Assembly: GCA_021396245.1 (NCBI GenBank)
Contig: WNYE01000030.1
Location: 124,001 to 188,000 of the forward strand
Origin: Sporothrix humicola
Taxonomy: Eukaryota > Ascomycota > Sordariomycetes > Ophiostomatales > Ophiostomataceae
Length of the DNA stretch: 64,000 nt
Direction of reading: 5' to 3'
Shown: in pieces, positions 1 to 13,800 of the stretch
How the letters are laid out: each line of letters opens with the position of its first letter
Numbering within the stretch: the stretch's first letter is position 1
The notes under the pieces: generated by a model
Seen by the model: only the letters and a program-made list of their open reading frames with translations
Database searches by the model: none
Told to the model about the DNA's origin: nothing
Program-made: the position numbers and the translations under genes

Positions 1-1406
1 CCTGAACCGTCTTTTCTTATGGTGGCTTGGCAAATGGCCGTCGCGGCTTTGTGTGTGACCTTCAGTGGATGCTGGCGGCGAGGAGTACGACATATGACTG
101 TGCACGAATTCGTCGCAATTTGCTGCAGACTGGGCAAGTGCGTCTCGCTATTCCCTCTGTCTTGTCTTTTTCCCCCTGGTTCTCCTCGCTCGCACCTGCC
201 TATTCTTTGCTTGCTTGACTTGACCACCGTAATTCGTATCTTGCGAGCTCTTTCCCTTCGCATTGATTCACTTGCGCTTGCAACATAGCTCTCATTGTTG
301 GGGCCGCGCCTACCAACCCGTATTACTCCATAGTGGGGGTTTTTGAGGGGGGAACGAGGCTGTTCCACTCCCTGTGCAATCAAACATCTAAAAAGGAAAA
401 GCACACAAAGGGGCGGCGCCGGAATGCAAAGAATGCCTGCAAGGCAGGCAGTGATGGTCCCGTCGTCGTGAACAAAAAAAGCCGTGGCTTCCCCCCGTTG
501 CCAGATCGGGCTGAAAAAGGCGCTGGGTCGTTCTTTCTCATTTCTCGTTCCTCGTCTTCTGCTCTCTTGCTCCTTGTCGTTGTCCGTCCCTAGTCGATCC
601 TGCTGTCTTTGGCATAGCCCATTTGCACCTTCCCCCTCCACGAGCTTCGAGGTGCTATTTTCAATATTTTTTAAATACTGGGAAGCAACCACCCCTCCTT
701 CGCGCTTGCCTCACCTCACGACCTTGACGTCCTCCGAGAAACTGCTGCTCTTTCACCCTTTGCTCGCCCCTTCCCCAAGCTTTATAAACAACAGGCAGCA
801 CTTTAAATACCCTTTGTTTGTATCTATTTTTCTTTAACTACGACAAAGCAACGTGTATCGCCCCTTCCCTAGTCCTCTTGGCCCACCAATTCTCACTTCC
901 TTCCCTCACGTGCAGTACGGATTCCTCACCTTGACCAGCTTGGGATTTCCCCTGTGTCTGGTTCTGTGGCTTTTAAGATCCTCCCCCGTCATATCTCGTC
1001 GAGTATCCGCCTCCTACGCTTCCTCCTCGTCTTTACTTTTCTCCCTTGCTCCTTTTCTATCTCCGCCTGCCTTCCTCTCTCGCATGCCGCATAAACCGCC
1101 ACAGTACCGAACCCCCCGAACCATGCTCCGCGCATAAGACTTTGCGAGCGCTGCGCGTATCGGTATACATCGCCATTTCTCGAGCTTGTATCTTGCAAGC
1201 TACAAGTAAGACTTGTATAGGTACAAAAGTGCATCGTACCTGCAGGGCACCGACCGTTCGATCCATCTCCACCTGGGGTCGTGCTCTAGCCAGGCGGATC
1301 TTCGCGCGACCTGATCTTGGGAACCCTTTCCCCTTTTTCTACCCGTCTTCTTGGTTGCCTTCGTCTCTTTTTTTAGCCACGCCGCAGCGCCCGCTAGGAA
1401 ATCAAC
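1..1406. other. Upstream region and probable leader of the SKT5-type gene
   Basis: No coding region can be supported here. The strand carrying SKT5 becomes increasingly C/T-rich toward the start codon at 1407, as is usual for promoters and leaders of filamentous fungi. A CACGTG hexamer lies near 907. The open frames present are short, biased by the pyrimidine runs, and have no recognisable domain. The end of a neighbouring gene may lie beyond the window edge, but nothing visible shows it. Confidence 0.5.
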
Positions 1407-4400
1407 ATGTCGAACCCACTGTACGCGCGTCAACCCCAAGGGGGTGATCCGAGCAACATCACTGGTAAGTTAGATCAATGTGCGTGTGTTTGTGTGCCAA
1501 CAGCAGCAGGGGGACGAACGAGAAAGCAGGGCAAGGCATGGGATGGAGAACAAGGCACGGCGTCCAGAGCAGGGAACATTGAGGAAAGTTTAGCCAAACG
1601 GCCAAATCACAGGCAGACAGAGGCAGACATCAAACAAGCAGAGGACAGCAGTGGCGACACAGCATGACGACGTACGAAATATTGCACAACGGTCGAATCT
1701 GGGAAACAAACACCGGCAAAAACGAAACGGCAAATTAACTGGCAAAAGACCAACTTCTCCAAACCGAAACATCGCCTCTTTGCAACGACGTCAGGGGAGA
1801 ACGGCAGCTCGGGCAGCCCTGTGTTTCAACGACACCGGGCCACACATCCAGCCTGGGGTCGCATTAGTCCTCGTATAATACGACTACGGCAGCACAAGAC
1901 AGGCAGGCTAGATCGTGCTCCAGACCGACCGCGCAGCATTACAACTGGACGTCGAAATATACAAAGTACGAATCCGAAAGAGGCAGCAGCTTTGCGGTCT
2001 GGCATAGCCGAATAATTTTCCGCAGCAGCTTACGGACTGCTATGGGATAATACGTCAACCCCAGTCATCCTCTTTTCCAACAATTCCCACGCTTCTCATT
2101 CAACTATTTCGTTGTCGCATTTCGTCCACACCGAACAAAAAGCGCAAACAGATATTGCCCGGATTGCCAACCACCGGCCTGCTTCTTTCCCTAAATCCCA
2201 CACGACACGAGGGCCCCGAGACCCAACCTCGCTTCTGCTTCCTTCCTCTGCTTCCACACTGCCTGCTACCGTTGCCTTGTTGTTCTCCTTGCTCTTGCTC
2301 GACCTTCGTCTCTTCTATTCCTTCTCACTCTCACACTCTCACTCGTTCCCCTTTGCAACGGCTCGCCTCTTCGCACACCGGCTGCTGTCTGCGGCACCTC
2401 CTCAACGATCCGGCTGACAGACCCGATCCTTACTGTTTCTATTTATGCAGGAGCCCCAAACACTCAGCCAGAAAAACTTAACATTAGCGAGATGCCCAAG
2501 TTCGAGGCTACTTTCGTGCCTGGTGGCTACGATGACTACTATATGCCAGAAGTCGTTGCCCCTTCTCCTCAAAGGTGTGTGCCTCTCCATCTCCAATCTT
2601 CGCATATCTCTCTCTCTGCATTTTTATACTGCCTTTTCGTCTTTCGGCGCATCCTATCACCGTTCCCCGTTTGTTTCCCACACCCTTCCAATACTTTCTT
2701 TGTCTTTTCCTTCATCGTCGCCCCTAGTTCTATTTGTGCCTCGACTTGCAGCGTTGGCGCCGCCGTCGTATCCATTCGTCCTTACCCCTCCCCCCACCAT
2801 CAAGCGTTGTTTCCAGGCGGGATAGGGCCGGCCATTGTCAGTCCCTGGCAGGGGCCGGTAGTAGCCTAGGCGCGAAAAAAACAAAACAAAACCAGCCCAA
2901 TAAGTGACGACAAAGACACTAGGGCAACGCACTCAAGGGGAAATCTAGGAAACTGACAGTTGGCGCCTTTTCCGGCCATAGGGTGATGCCCGAAGTGCCC
3001 CAAAATATGCAAGACGGCCTTCAACGAATGGAACTCGAAGCTCGACAGCCCTCCAACCTTCCAACCACAACAACCGCCGCCGAACTCGACAACGCCTCTA
3101 CATCCCGCCAGGTCCCCCCGCAACAACACGGCCGCGACCCGTCCTTGTCTTCTTACCTGAGCGGGCCGCCCGCTGCTGATACCGCCAAGTCGGCCGGTCC
3201 TGGCGCGTCTTCTGCTGCCAATCAGCAGCCCCCGGCCGACAACTTCAAGGCGTTTGCCCAGGACAGACAGAACGACATGGCATCAAAATTCGAGGTGCCG
3301 TCTTTCTCGCCCTTCCCACGCATCAGCCAGGGCAATGTTCCGCCGAGCGACGACGAAAAGGAACGCATCCTCTACAATGCGCGCCAGGAAGTGCTAAAGT
3401 CGAACAATGTCGCCGTGCAGCTGGACTGGGCGCTCGATGTGCTGTCTTGGGTCGAAATCTCTCAAGAAGCCTACGCGCGTGAACACAAGGATCAGGGCGC
3501 GCGGCCACAAACGCCTCGAATTGAACACGAATTGCGTCTCGATGCTATCAACATCGTGGAGTATCTGGCATCCCAGAACCACCCGCAAGCACTCTTTTCA
3601 CGTTCTAAATGGCTTGAGTTTGGCAAGTTCACCTACCGCCAAGACAAAAACGAGGCCTTTTTGGGTTACGTCAACGCTGCGAACGGGGGTTGGGGTCGTG
3701 CAGAGTACCGGATGGGCATGATCTATGAAAACTCAAATGACATCAAGAATGCGCTGCATCACTACAATCGGGGCCTGGAAATGGAGGACTCGGCCTCGTC
3801 CTACCGTCTGGGTATGATGAGCCTCCTTGGCCAGCACGGCCACACAAAAGATTTCAACGCCGGCCTTGAAATGATCCGGTCAGCGGCCGACACATCCGAT
3901 GAGGAATCCCCGCAAGGTGCATACGTGTACGGCATGCTCATCTCGCGCGAACTTCCTGATATCACCATCCCAGAGGGCATACTGCCATTCGACGTTGCAC
4001 AGGCTCGCCAGTACATTGAGAAGTCGGCCTACTTTGGCTTTGCCAAAGCGCAGCTGAAGATGGGTCAGGCTTATGAATTGTGCCAGCTTGGCTGCGACTT
4101 CAACCCAGCCCTTTCCTTGCACTACTATGGATTGGCCGCCCACCAGGGCCAGCCTGAAGCGGCACTGGGTGTGAGCCGCTGGTTCCTCTTCGGCTACGAG
4201 GGTGTATTTGTTAAGAATGAACAGCTAGCTTTCAAGTATGCCCAGCAGGCAGCCGATGCAAAGCTTGCCACAGGCGAGTTTGCAATGGGCTACTACTATG
4301 AGATCGGCATCTTTGTGCAGAAGGACCTGCGGGATGCTCGCACTTGGTACGAGCGCGCGGCTGAGCATGGGAACAAAGACGCCATCGGCCGTCTGGAAGG

Positions 4401-5857
4401 CCTGAGCCAGGCAAAGACGCTCACGAAGCAGGACCACGAGACCACAGCGCTTACACGTATCAAGTCGAAGCACGGGTCAATGCGTGGCCAGCGGCCGGAA
4501 CGCTTCAGCAGTCGTCAGAAGGATCCTGCCACTGCACTTCCCACACTCTCCGAGTCTACGCAGAATGCTTCAAGCAGCTCATCCCCCGACTACCGCCCCT
4601 CATCCTCACACAACATTTCGCCCGCACAGCAACCCGTCAGAGACGCACCAGATACCTCTCGGCTTCCAGCATTTTCTATCAATATTGATCAGAGCAGCCT
4701 AGCTATGCGCCCAAAGTCAACAGCACCTTACCCTGTTGATGATAAGCCTGCGCCTTTGACCCTTGCCCGGCCGAAGTCAACCGCCCCGTATCCCGAAGAT
4801 GCGCCCAGCGCCCATCCTCCTGTTTCTCCACACTTCAACCCGCAGATTCGGGCGAGCAATGGCCAACAGGCTGCTAGCCGGCCAATGAGTGCTTTTGGTA
4901 TTCGTCCTGCAAGCATGAACCCCCAGACCGGCCGGCCTCTACCAATGTCACAAACAACCAGCAACCTGGCCCCAGAGCAGCAGCGGCCCTTCTCAGTCAA
5001 TATTCCTGGTAGACCTTTGGACAACGACCCTCGTGGGCGCATTGCATCTGCTGGCTGGGAGCCTCAAGTTCCTGCAGGTGGATATCGCGGCACTAGTCCC
5101 GGTGCTCCCCAAGGTCGGGCAGACTACAACGACTCTTACGATTATGGATATCAGCAGCAGCAACAGCAGCAGCCGCGTCCTCCACCCCATCAACAGCAGC
5201 CTCCAGCTGCTCGTATGTCCGGGGCCATACCCCCGCAAGCGGACAACTCCCGCAACCGTTTGTCAAAGACGAACCCCAACGCCAATCCTGCTGCTTACAA
5301 CGCGCAGCCCGGTAACCCTGCCGCACAGCCTGGACGGGACTATGGCCCGCGAACATCGAGCAGGCCAGTCTCTAGCGTTTACCCGGGCCCCAGCAGCGGC
5401 ACGCCCCGGCCCGATCGGATTGACTCTCTGCCATCGCAGGCCCAGGGCGGCCACGGCCGTTACCCCAGTGGTGGCGGCGGACCTAGCGGCGGTGCTGGCC
5501 CTCAAATGTTCAAGAATCGGCCACAGCTTGCCGAGCCTGGCCGGCAGAGCGCCCCGCCTGCCCAGTTTGGTGGCATGGGACCTGGCCCAGCAGCTCGCCC
5601 TGTCTCAACTGTGCCGCCCCCACGTGTCTCCAGCGCAGCTCCTCCAGCAGCACCCGGGCAGGCTACACGCCCTCCAGCTCAAGCAGCAGCACAAGCACCT
5701 AAGCCTGTTAAGCAGGGCCCAGCAACCTTTGAGGAGATGGGTATCCCGCAGGGCAAGGGTGACGATGATTGTGTAAGTATCACCCCCCGCCATCGAACTT
5801 GTCATTGTGCTTCGTGTGTCACCTGTACTAACATAATTTTTATAGGTTATCATGTGA
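1407..5857 (+). CDS. SKT5: Chitin synthase regulator with Sel1 repeats and CAAX end (Skt5/Chs4 type)
   Basis: Four-exon model: 1407-1464, 2451-2574, 2982-5772, 5846-5857; 994 residues. Exon 1 starts MSNPLYARQPQGG. Introns 1 and 2 are long for a fungus (986 and 407 nt) but the phases join cleanly. The central part (about residues 150-480) is a row of alpha-helical Sel1-like repeats (for example GWGRAEYRMGMIYE and AKAQLKMGQAYEL). A Pro/Gln/Ser-rich disordered half follows, with a Gln run near 5152-5172. The last intron (5773-5845) joins Cys991 to V-I-M-stop, giving CVIM, a farnesylation box like that of yeast Chs4. In yeast, Skt5/Chs4 activates and localises chitin synthase III at the bud neck; a septum or hyphal-tip role here is inference. 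Without the last splice the frame runs on to 5943 and loses the CAAX box. Confidence 0.9.
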
Positions 5858-6860
5858 GAATATATATCATATTTCACTCTATTTACTTACGATTCTCATT
5901 CGCATCAATTCCTTGCCTGGTTTTACTTTGGGTGAATTTTTGATGATATTTATTTATGGCATTTAGAGCTTGTTTGATCTTGTAGCACTTTATTTTTTGG
6001 GTATTATTCTTGCATCTTTTATCACGCTGATTTACTTGGTTTTCATGGACTCCATTCATGGTCTCTATTTACGAATTAGTATAATGACTTAGAAATGGCG
6101 CAGGGTGATTACATCAAAGCTACGGTGAAGTCTGTAACTATTTAAACACTTCAAACAAAACTGTCTGCCTTGATACTCTTGTATCGCCTACTTTAAGAAC
6201 AAAGCTTGTAGAACAATTCTTCGGGCTAGTAATTCTGTACTCATGTCATTAACTCATAGTGAGGCTTCGCCACTCATGTCACTGTAAGTTCACTATAACA
6301 GCCACTGTCGCAGTTGGTTTCTAACGCTTCCACGGGCAAACAAATTATCCGGAGGGGGGCTCAGAACGGTGAACAATCGCGCGTCACACTACGAAGGAAA
6401 GCGCAATCAATATCGGTCGCTAAATGACCAAGATCGGAAAGTGCCTTCTGTAGCTCTTTTGGCAGGAGGGTAATTATCTGCTACGTTTTTGCGAAAATAG
6501 AAGGACCACCCCTTTATGATCACAACACACATCCTCGCAAGAGAACAGACACCACCACTTGACCGAACCCCCCATCTACACCGACACCCTTTCTCGTCTC
6601 CGACACAGAAGTCTGGGCTGCGACCGCCGCAGAGCAAGCTGCTTGCGACAAACCGACACCAAGGCTGCCCGCAGCCAACGAACCCCATGCCTACCACATC
6701 GGGCGGAGTGAACTGTTTCTGGTTTCTCGACCTAACGGTCCCGTAGCGATCTCGCTCTACGAACAATAATATACAATATCCAGAGATTCGACACACGACG
6801 AATGTTTGAGCTCCGAGACCTCTTGCTTTCACACCATCGACTTTGGGTCTGTGGCCGATC
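5858..6860. other. Intergenic: SKT5 3' region and UPF2 promoter
   Basis: About 1.0 kb with no supported gene. The first part is AT-rich and fits a 3' untranslated region; the part nearer 6860 is the likely UPF2 promoter and leader. Open frames on either strand are short and unlike any family I know. Confidence 0.5.
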
Positions 6861-9800
6861 ATGGATCGCGCCAAGAAGCGTATGTACAGCCGGGAATTTT
6901 TGAAGGTCACCGCGCCTTTACGGATACTGCAATGTCGCTGGCCTACTGGACAACACGACAAGGGAAACGAGATCAGAGAAGAGATTTATACGGTTATGTT
7001 TCCAGGACGGCCAGGGCGGTGACCATGGCATCGTTGCATTTGCTATGGACTGTGCTAACAAGGTGTTTTCCCTTTGCTAGGCCAATTGCGCGCGTTGAAC
7101 GAACGCGCATGGGCTGGAGAAACTGGTAAGAGGATATTGGCTGTTGGTTTCGTTCCTGTTGGAGTTTCTTGACGGCTACTGACATGTGATCTCAGATCTT
7201 TTTGCCGTGAACAAATCCCTGGACTCCTCTTTGAAGAAGAACACCGCTTTTATTCGACGCCTTCGAACGGCCATCTCCTCCTCGACTCTGAACTCAATCC
7301 TACAAGAAATCGCCTCGCTCAGCCTGAGCAAGTACCTGTCCGAGATCGTTTCCGCCTGCTACGAAGGCCTCTCGCGCCTCAAGACCCCTGCCGATATCGA
7401 GGCCGGCGTCGAGATTGTATCGGCCCTCCACCAACGCTTTGGCCCCACCGACTTCACCGAATATCTAGGATGGCTGCTGGGCAAGGGCATGGCCCCGCCC
7501 GACAAGAGCCAGCTCAAGGCGCTGACGGCTGAAGCCCGCGAGCGGGATGAGAAGGAACGTATCACCTTGCAGCGGGTTCTGCTCCGGATCGTTACAGAGC
7601 TGTGGCTGGTGGGCGTGCTGCGGACACCGGAGGATGTCAACCGGCCGGACGACACGACAAAGGGCGCTGTTGGTAAGACTACAGAAGTCAAGTTTCGGAC
7701 CAGCACCTCGGCCAAGGGAAACTCCACGGAGCCTTTTCCTCTGGCTGTTCTCAAGGACCTCCTCGGCCACGACCGCGACCACACAAACCTGCCTCTTCTC
7801 GTTACATTCGTCAAAACATTCAGCTGGGACATCCTGGGCACAAACGGCGCGAGCACCGAAGATCGGAAAGACGACGGCGTGAATGGCGGCCTCCGGGCGG
7901 AGAATAGTGAAGATAGTGCCGCCGATAAGGGAGAAGACAACGGTCTGGATGGCGAGAAGAACGGCACAAGCACCGGGGATGAGCCTGAGGCTGTTGCACC
8001 AGCGGATGCCGATGACCAGCCGATTGCTCCTCATGAGCTCCAGGAGAAATTCAAAAACATCCTCTCTCGCTACTTTGAGGATGTCAAGGGCCACCTAGTC
8101 CGGGACCAAAAGGCTATCTCCAGCCAGAGCCGCCGCAACGCCGAAGCCTACGTGAAATCCGGTGAAGTTTTCGAGGACCGTCAGTCACACTTCGAAAAGC
8201 AAGTCAAGGCCCAGGAACGACTGGTCTCCAATGCCCAAGTGATCGCCGATATCATTGGCGCCGAGATGCCAGACCTCAAGGACGGCGACGAAGGTCAGTT
8301 GGCTGCCGGCGGCTCGATTGGCATTGTCAAGGCCGGTGATTATCTCCGCGGCCAGAGTGAAGGATCTGGGATCTGGGAAGACGAAGAAGAACGCCGCTTC
8401 TACGAGAACCTTGTGGATCTCAAGGGCAAGGTTCCTGCTATTCTGCTCGAGGATGGCAAGAAAAAGAAGACGGACGGTGACGAGCAAGTCGGCAAGAAGG
8501 TTGATTCGGCTCCCGAAGGTACAGACGCATCAAAGACTGCCGATGGAACAAACGCGGCGGCATCTGCTGATGACCAGTCGACTTCCATTGTGAACAAGAG
8601 CATCGGCGCCCAGGTGGATACGATCCTTCTACGGCTCCCTGATCTGACAAACAAGGATCTTATCGACCAGACTGCCATCGACTTTTGTTTCCTCAACTCC
8701 AAGGCATCCCGGAATCGGCTCATCAAGGCACTTACAGAGGTTCCCAAGGGCCGCAGCGACCTTTTGCCCTGCTGGTCTCGCCTCGTGGCTACTCTCGGCC
8801 AGTATATGCCTGATATCCCGAAGGGTATGGTCGAGTACCTCGACGCAGAGTTTCGTAGCTTGCAACGCCGCAAAGAGAAAGATTTTCTTGGCCCGGTTCG
8901 GCTTAGCAACATTCGCTACTTGGCCGAACTGACAAAATTCGGTATTGTGCCTGAGCACGTTGTGTTCCACTGCCTCAAGGTCAGCCTCGACGATTTCTCG
9001 CGCATGAACATTGAGATAATATCCAATCTTCTTGAAAACTGTGGCCGCTACCTGCTTCGCAACCCGGAGACGTCGCCCCGGATGGCATCGTTTTTGGAAA
9101 CGCTGCAGCGGAAAAAGTCAATGCAGCATATCGGCCAAACCGAGCGTATGCTCATTGAGAATGCCGTGTACTACGTTGATCCACCGGAGCGCACTGCGAT
9201 CCAACAGAAGGAAAGAACGCCTATGGATATCTTCATCCGCAAGCTGGTTTATATCGACCTGTGCAAGCGCAACGCGAACAAGATCCTGAGACAGATTCAG
9301 AAGCTGCACTGGGAAGAAGCAGAGGTATGTACCGTCAACTGAAGGATAAAGAAATCCCAAGGAGAAGTGATTTTAACGTTGAGACCAGGTCGTCCATCTT
9401 CTACGCAAGGTGTTTGCCCGCCCAGGGAAAGTCAAGTACGGAAACATTCACCTTCTTGCTGGTCTTTTGGGTGCTTTGTATCGCCATCACGCACCTTTTG
9501 TCGTTGAGATTGTCGATGATGTTATCGAGTCCGTTACGTTTGGCCTTGAGCAGAACGACTTTCGAATGAACCAACAGCGACTGGCAGAGGTCAAATATCT
9601 TGGCGAGTTTTACACCTACCGCCTTCTCGAGCACCCGGTTATTTTTGATGTGATGTACCGGATTCTCACGCTTGGGCACGGTGGCCCTCCCGCTCCCGGC
9701 CGGATTAACCCCATCGATCTTCCTGATGAGTATTTCCGCATCAGACTGGTTGCCACGCTTCTCGAAACAACTGGGACATACTTCAACAAGGGCGCTGCTG

Positions 9801-10872
9801 GCAAGAAGCTGGACTACTTCCTGTCCTTCTTCCAGTACTATATATTTACGAAGAACCCTCTTCCGATGGATATTGAGTTCATCGTCCAGGATATTTTTGC
9901 CCTTCTCCGGCCTCAGTGGAGACTTGCCACAAGCTTTGACGAAGCTGTCAAGGTTTTCCAGCTCGCAATGGCCCAAGACCAGAAAGCCACCGGTGCCGAC
10001 AAGGTGGTAGAGCAGTACGATGGGGCTGCGTCTGACGACGAGTCTTCGGAAGATGAGATTGACAATGCCGATGATCTTGCGGCGGGCGATGCTGAGGTTG
10101 ATGACGATCTGTCTTCCATCGATGAGGAGGGCGAAGGCGAAGGAGAGGATGATGGTGACCGGCAGGATTCTGACGAACACAGCGAGTCTGAGGATGAAGA
10201 GATCGTTGTGACACGCGAGGAAGAGCAGATCGACCCTGAAGACGAGGCGGACTTTGAACGCGAATATGCCAGGATGATGGCCGAAAGCCTGGAGCCACGC
10301 AAGTTCGACCGAAAGCCCATGTTCGACGTGGCCCTTCCTGTTCGCCAGAAGACCCGCGAGGTCTCGTCCATGGGTACTGAAACAAACGGCAATGCCGGCA
10401 ACGTGGATGACAGCATGCCATCGTCGACAATGGCATTCTCGCTCCTTACGAAAAAGGGCAACCGGCAACAGACCCGAACGCTGGAGCTACCTTCCGACTC
10501 TGAATTTGCTGTGGCTATGAGAAACCAGCAACAGGCGGAGAAGGAAGAACAGCAGCGTATCAAGAATTTGGTGTTGAATCTCGATCTTAGGGAGAGCGAC
10601 GAGACCGATGGTAAGGCATTGTTCATTTTCTGGTGTTGGCCATTCTAGCAAATACTGACTCTTTCTCTACAACACACAGCCCACGAGAAGCCGTCGTCTT
10701 ACTTCCACAACCGGTCCGACAAGGGTGGAAAGGAGCGTACCCAGCGTGTGCGGAAGCTGCAACTCAGTGATGTCGATTGGTAAGTTGATAGTTCATATGC
10801 TCCTTCATGTTTTCTCTTGAGCCAGAGGGATACAGCCAACTAACACCATTAACCTTTTGCAACAGGACTTAA
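6861..10872 (+). CDS. UPF2: Nonsense-mediated mRNA decay factor Upf2/Nmd2
   Basis: Six-exon model: 6861-6879, 7081-7125, 7196-9324, 9389-10610, 10680-10779, 10866-10872; 1173 residues. The start was chosen because the first two tiny exons join to MDRAKKRQLRALNERAW, the Arg/Lys-rich opening typical of fungal Upf2, and run into ETDLFAVNKSLDSS in frame. The body has the helical MIF4G repeats of Upf2: one at the N-terminus, one in the middle (near DLTNKDLIDQTAIDFCFLN) and one near VHLLRKVFARPGKVKYGNIH. A long Asp/Glu stretch (10030-10260) and a basic C-terminal tail follow; in characterised Upf2 proteins the latter region binds Upf1. Upf2 bridges Upf1 and Upf3 to trigger decay of mRNAs with premature stops. 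The last intron sits two bases before the end of the Trp codon: spliced it gives W-T-stop, unspliced W-stop. Confidence 0.93.
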
Positions 10873-13800
10873 ATGAGAACTTGATGCCACCGTGAATCGA
10901 TACACATCCTTACCAAGCCTTTCAGCCCCCGCCCACACCTTGGTGAAGCATTTTCAGCGATCTCATGGTTCGTAAAGATAAATGCAGCTGCACCAATCGG
11001 TCCCCAACACAAACCGGCTCGACTTGTGATTGTCAGTCCAGAGGCTCACGTGAATTTGCCACTCAACTTCATGGCTTATCGTCGCAGCAGCCCTCGTCGC
11101 ACACCAGTTTGCAACCAGATGCTCTCCCAGCACCGAACAGTGTCCGCCAGACGAGATCCATCCCCTGGCAGAGAACCAGCCAAGCCGGCATGTTGTCCTG
11201 CTACATCCTACCCAAAGCATAGTTCGCCATTCCGTGGGATAATGTGAGGTATTTCAAAAGGTGACCTAGATTATCTCTTGTTCTGGGGAGAAAGGGCTCT
11301 CCTGCAATGAATAACGAAGCATAAGGGCAGGATGCATTTTTAGTCACAAGAAGTGCTCAGTACTGCGCTCCATGCACTGTTGCTGCATGCTATTGTAGCC
11401 CACATTCTCATTAGGTAACGTTATTTGGCATCATCAGGGGCCAGACATTTCATGGTCGGATTAGACTCCATAGGCTCCGAATAGCAAATAACATCTAGAA
11501 CCTGCAACATAAACATGCTTTAAAGAGAAAGGCCAGGCGGTCGTAAAAATATCTTAAAAAATAATTCCGGCTATTATCACGTGAAAACTCATCTTATTGA
11601 TAGAAACGCTCAATTATCATTGCTTCACGATTGATAGCCATTTTCAAAAAAGAGTGTGCTTTATCGGTTCCAAGTCGCCCCTTCCTGGTTTGATATCTCG
11701 CAATGAACGCCCTCCCTCTGCACCTTCCGGCATGCCTCCGACCTAAGATTTGGACTTCGGAGGCTGATCTATGGAGGGCCGTTTTTTTCCTCTTCTTCTA
11801 GCATTTCTTGATAGTTTGTCCCACGGCTGGCCAGCGTACGGGGCCAATTTGCGGTGCAATTTATCCTAATTGCCCCTTCCCACGAGCAAGCACCGAGTGT
11901 GTCCCACCCATGCACCTTTCAGCGACAGTCGGCGGGCTTTCTTCAATTCGATTGTTCTCTTTTTAGATTGCGGTTACGCGTCTTTTGCTCTTTCCTTTTT
12001 CGCCAAGGTGAGATCAGAGGAAGAAAGGGAAGGAGCAAAGGTTGCTTGCACACATCGAAATGGAAAGAGCGCATTGCTAGTGAACTCGGTCGCTCCTGCA
12101 CGCATGGCAAGAATTTTGCAATAGAATCTTGAGTGATGCACGCAAAAATGGGAACACAGCTCTTTTCCCTTTTTATTTCTCACCACATCTTTGCACCTTG
12201 GTTTCCAGCATGCCACGAGCCGCCATGCAAGACATCGTTGTTGTTTGGGGTGACGAATGACGAATATCTCCAACGCCATGTTAATATCAGCATCTCGCAT
12301 ACTCCCGACGCCGCTCTTCTGAACGTCACACAGCCCTAAGCCTTTTGAGGGAAAAGAATCAACAAACCACAAAGAACAGAATAGCCCCAAAAAGCAGGCA
12401 GCACGACTCTGTTTCCATCCCTTTCAACGTCCCTGGATCAATTCCGCCAGCTTCTGTGCTTCCGCAAACACCAAGTATCACGGCCCATACAGCAGGCCTC
12501 ATTTCTAGACCTGGCAGGCGGATCTCAATTAGAAAGCCGATGAGAGTCACATCACTATACCTTTGTGTGGGCACTTTTCATTACGGTCTTCGAGTTCAAG
12601 TCGTCTTCCGCGCCCCCTACCCATCGTACTCTATACCTACGGGGCCATCCTTCAATTTAGCCTGTATATGCCGCCGAGGCTCTGTGTCCAGCTAAGTATG
12701 TACCTAGATATGTTTTATATCTCTATCCCTCCCATCCTGTGTCTCATTGGTCGTATATGTTGGCCCCCGTCCAAATTAAGCTACTTTCCTGGACCGCACT
12801 CCCGTTCTGGGCCATGTCGCTTCCATCTTCCTCTCTGCCGCTATTCCTGCACCCCATCGCCTCGTTACTTCCCGCATATCATAGCCTCTTTCTCACCTTC
12901 TCCTCGATCGTTCTGCCTTTTTTTGCCTCTTGCCCGGTGCCGTTTCGGGTTTCCCTTTTCTTCTTCTGCTTCTTTGCCTCTTTTGCTAATGCATCCTTTC
13001 CCTTTTGGCCAGACAGACCGAAGCGATTGCCCACGACCCAGGCGAACTCGAAATATGGAGTCGGCGGCAACGGGAGGATGTACGAACATATTATGATGAC
13101 GAATAGCCTCATTAACGAGACAGAATCCAGGTGGAGCCAAAGGGGACTGGAAAACGCACTGAGGAAAGGAACGGAGAGACCGTTCAGTACTCGTATGCCT
13201 GGTCTATTTGCTTCTTCGTTGTCTCTCTTTGCTCCTGTAGCATCTGTCTCTGGCTTGAGTGGTGTGAATGGAAGCAGTCTTCCATCACTAGATGGCAAAA
13301 GAGTATCGGTCCTTTGTCTTCGTGGCCAATTTCCTCCTTCATACTGAGATGATACTCAGCATCGCCGCCGTTTTTATCCTCCCGTCTTTTCGATTTCCTC
13401 GTTTGACTGCCCGCCCGTCCATGTGTTTCTGAAAATTCTGTCTCAACCCTTACCAGTCACTTACATTCATGTAGTGCTTCCTAGCACTTTTGTCTTCCAC
13501 TTCCACCTTGCTCTACTTGCCAGGCCGTACACGCCACGCGTTCCTCTCCTTTCTTTCATTGCACTCTACGGGATCTCGTTTATACGACCCGGTTGGCCGA
13601 TCTCTTTTGCCCATCATTCATTGTACTGATTTTCTTTCTGTCGTGGCTTCTTCTCTCGTTTCTTCCCAGCTCATGACATCCATATCTGATTTCAGCGTCG
13701 AATATCCTGGTCGACAGGACAAGGGAGACGAGAACTGAGACAGGGAACCATAAAATCAGTCGACTCGAAATACGGCTTGGATTTGCCTTGGTTACTTGCA

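Noticed and set aside
6249..6300. Short imperfect inverted repeat around a TTC loop in the UPF2 promoter
   Set aside because: The stem is short and bulged; no reason to expect a regulatory structure.
9401..10468. Minus-strand frame of 355 codons opposite UPF2
   Set aside because: Lies antisense to the conserved UPF2 C-terminal exon, with no recognisable domain.
12739..13347. Plus-strand frame of 202 codons before the chitin synthase
   Set aside because: Ser/Leu/Phe/Pro bias from a C/T-rich leader and no conserved-looking segment.
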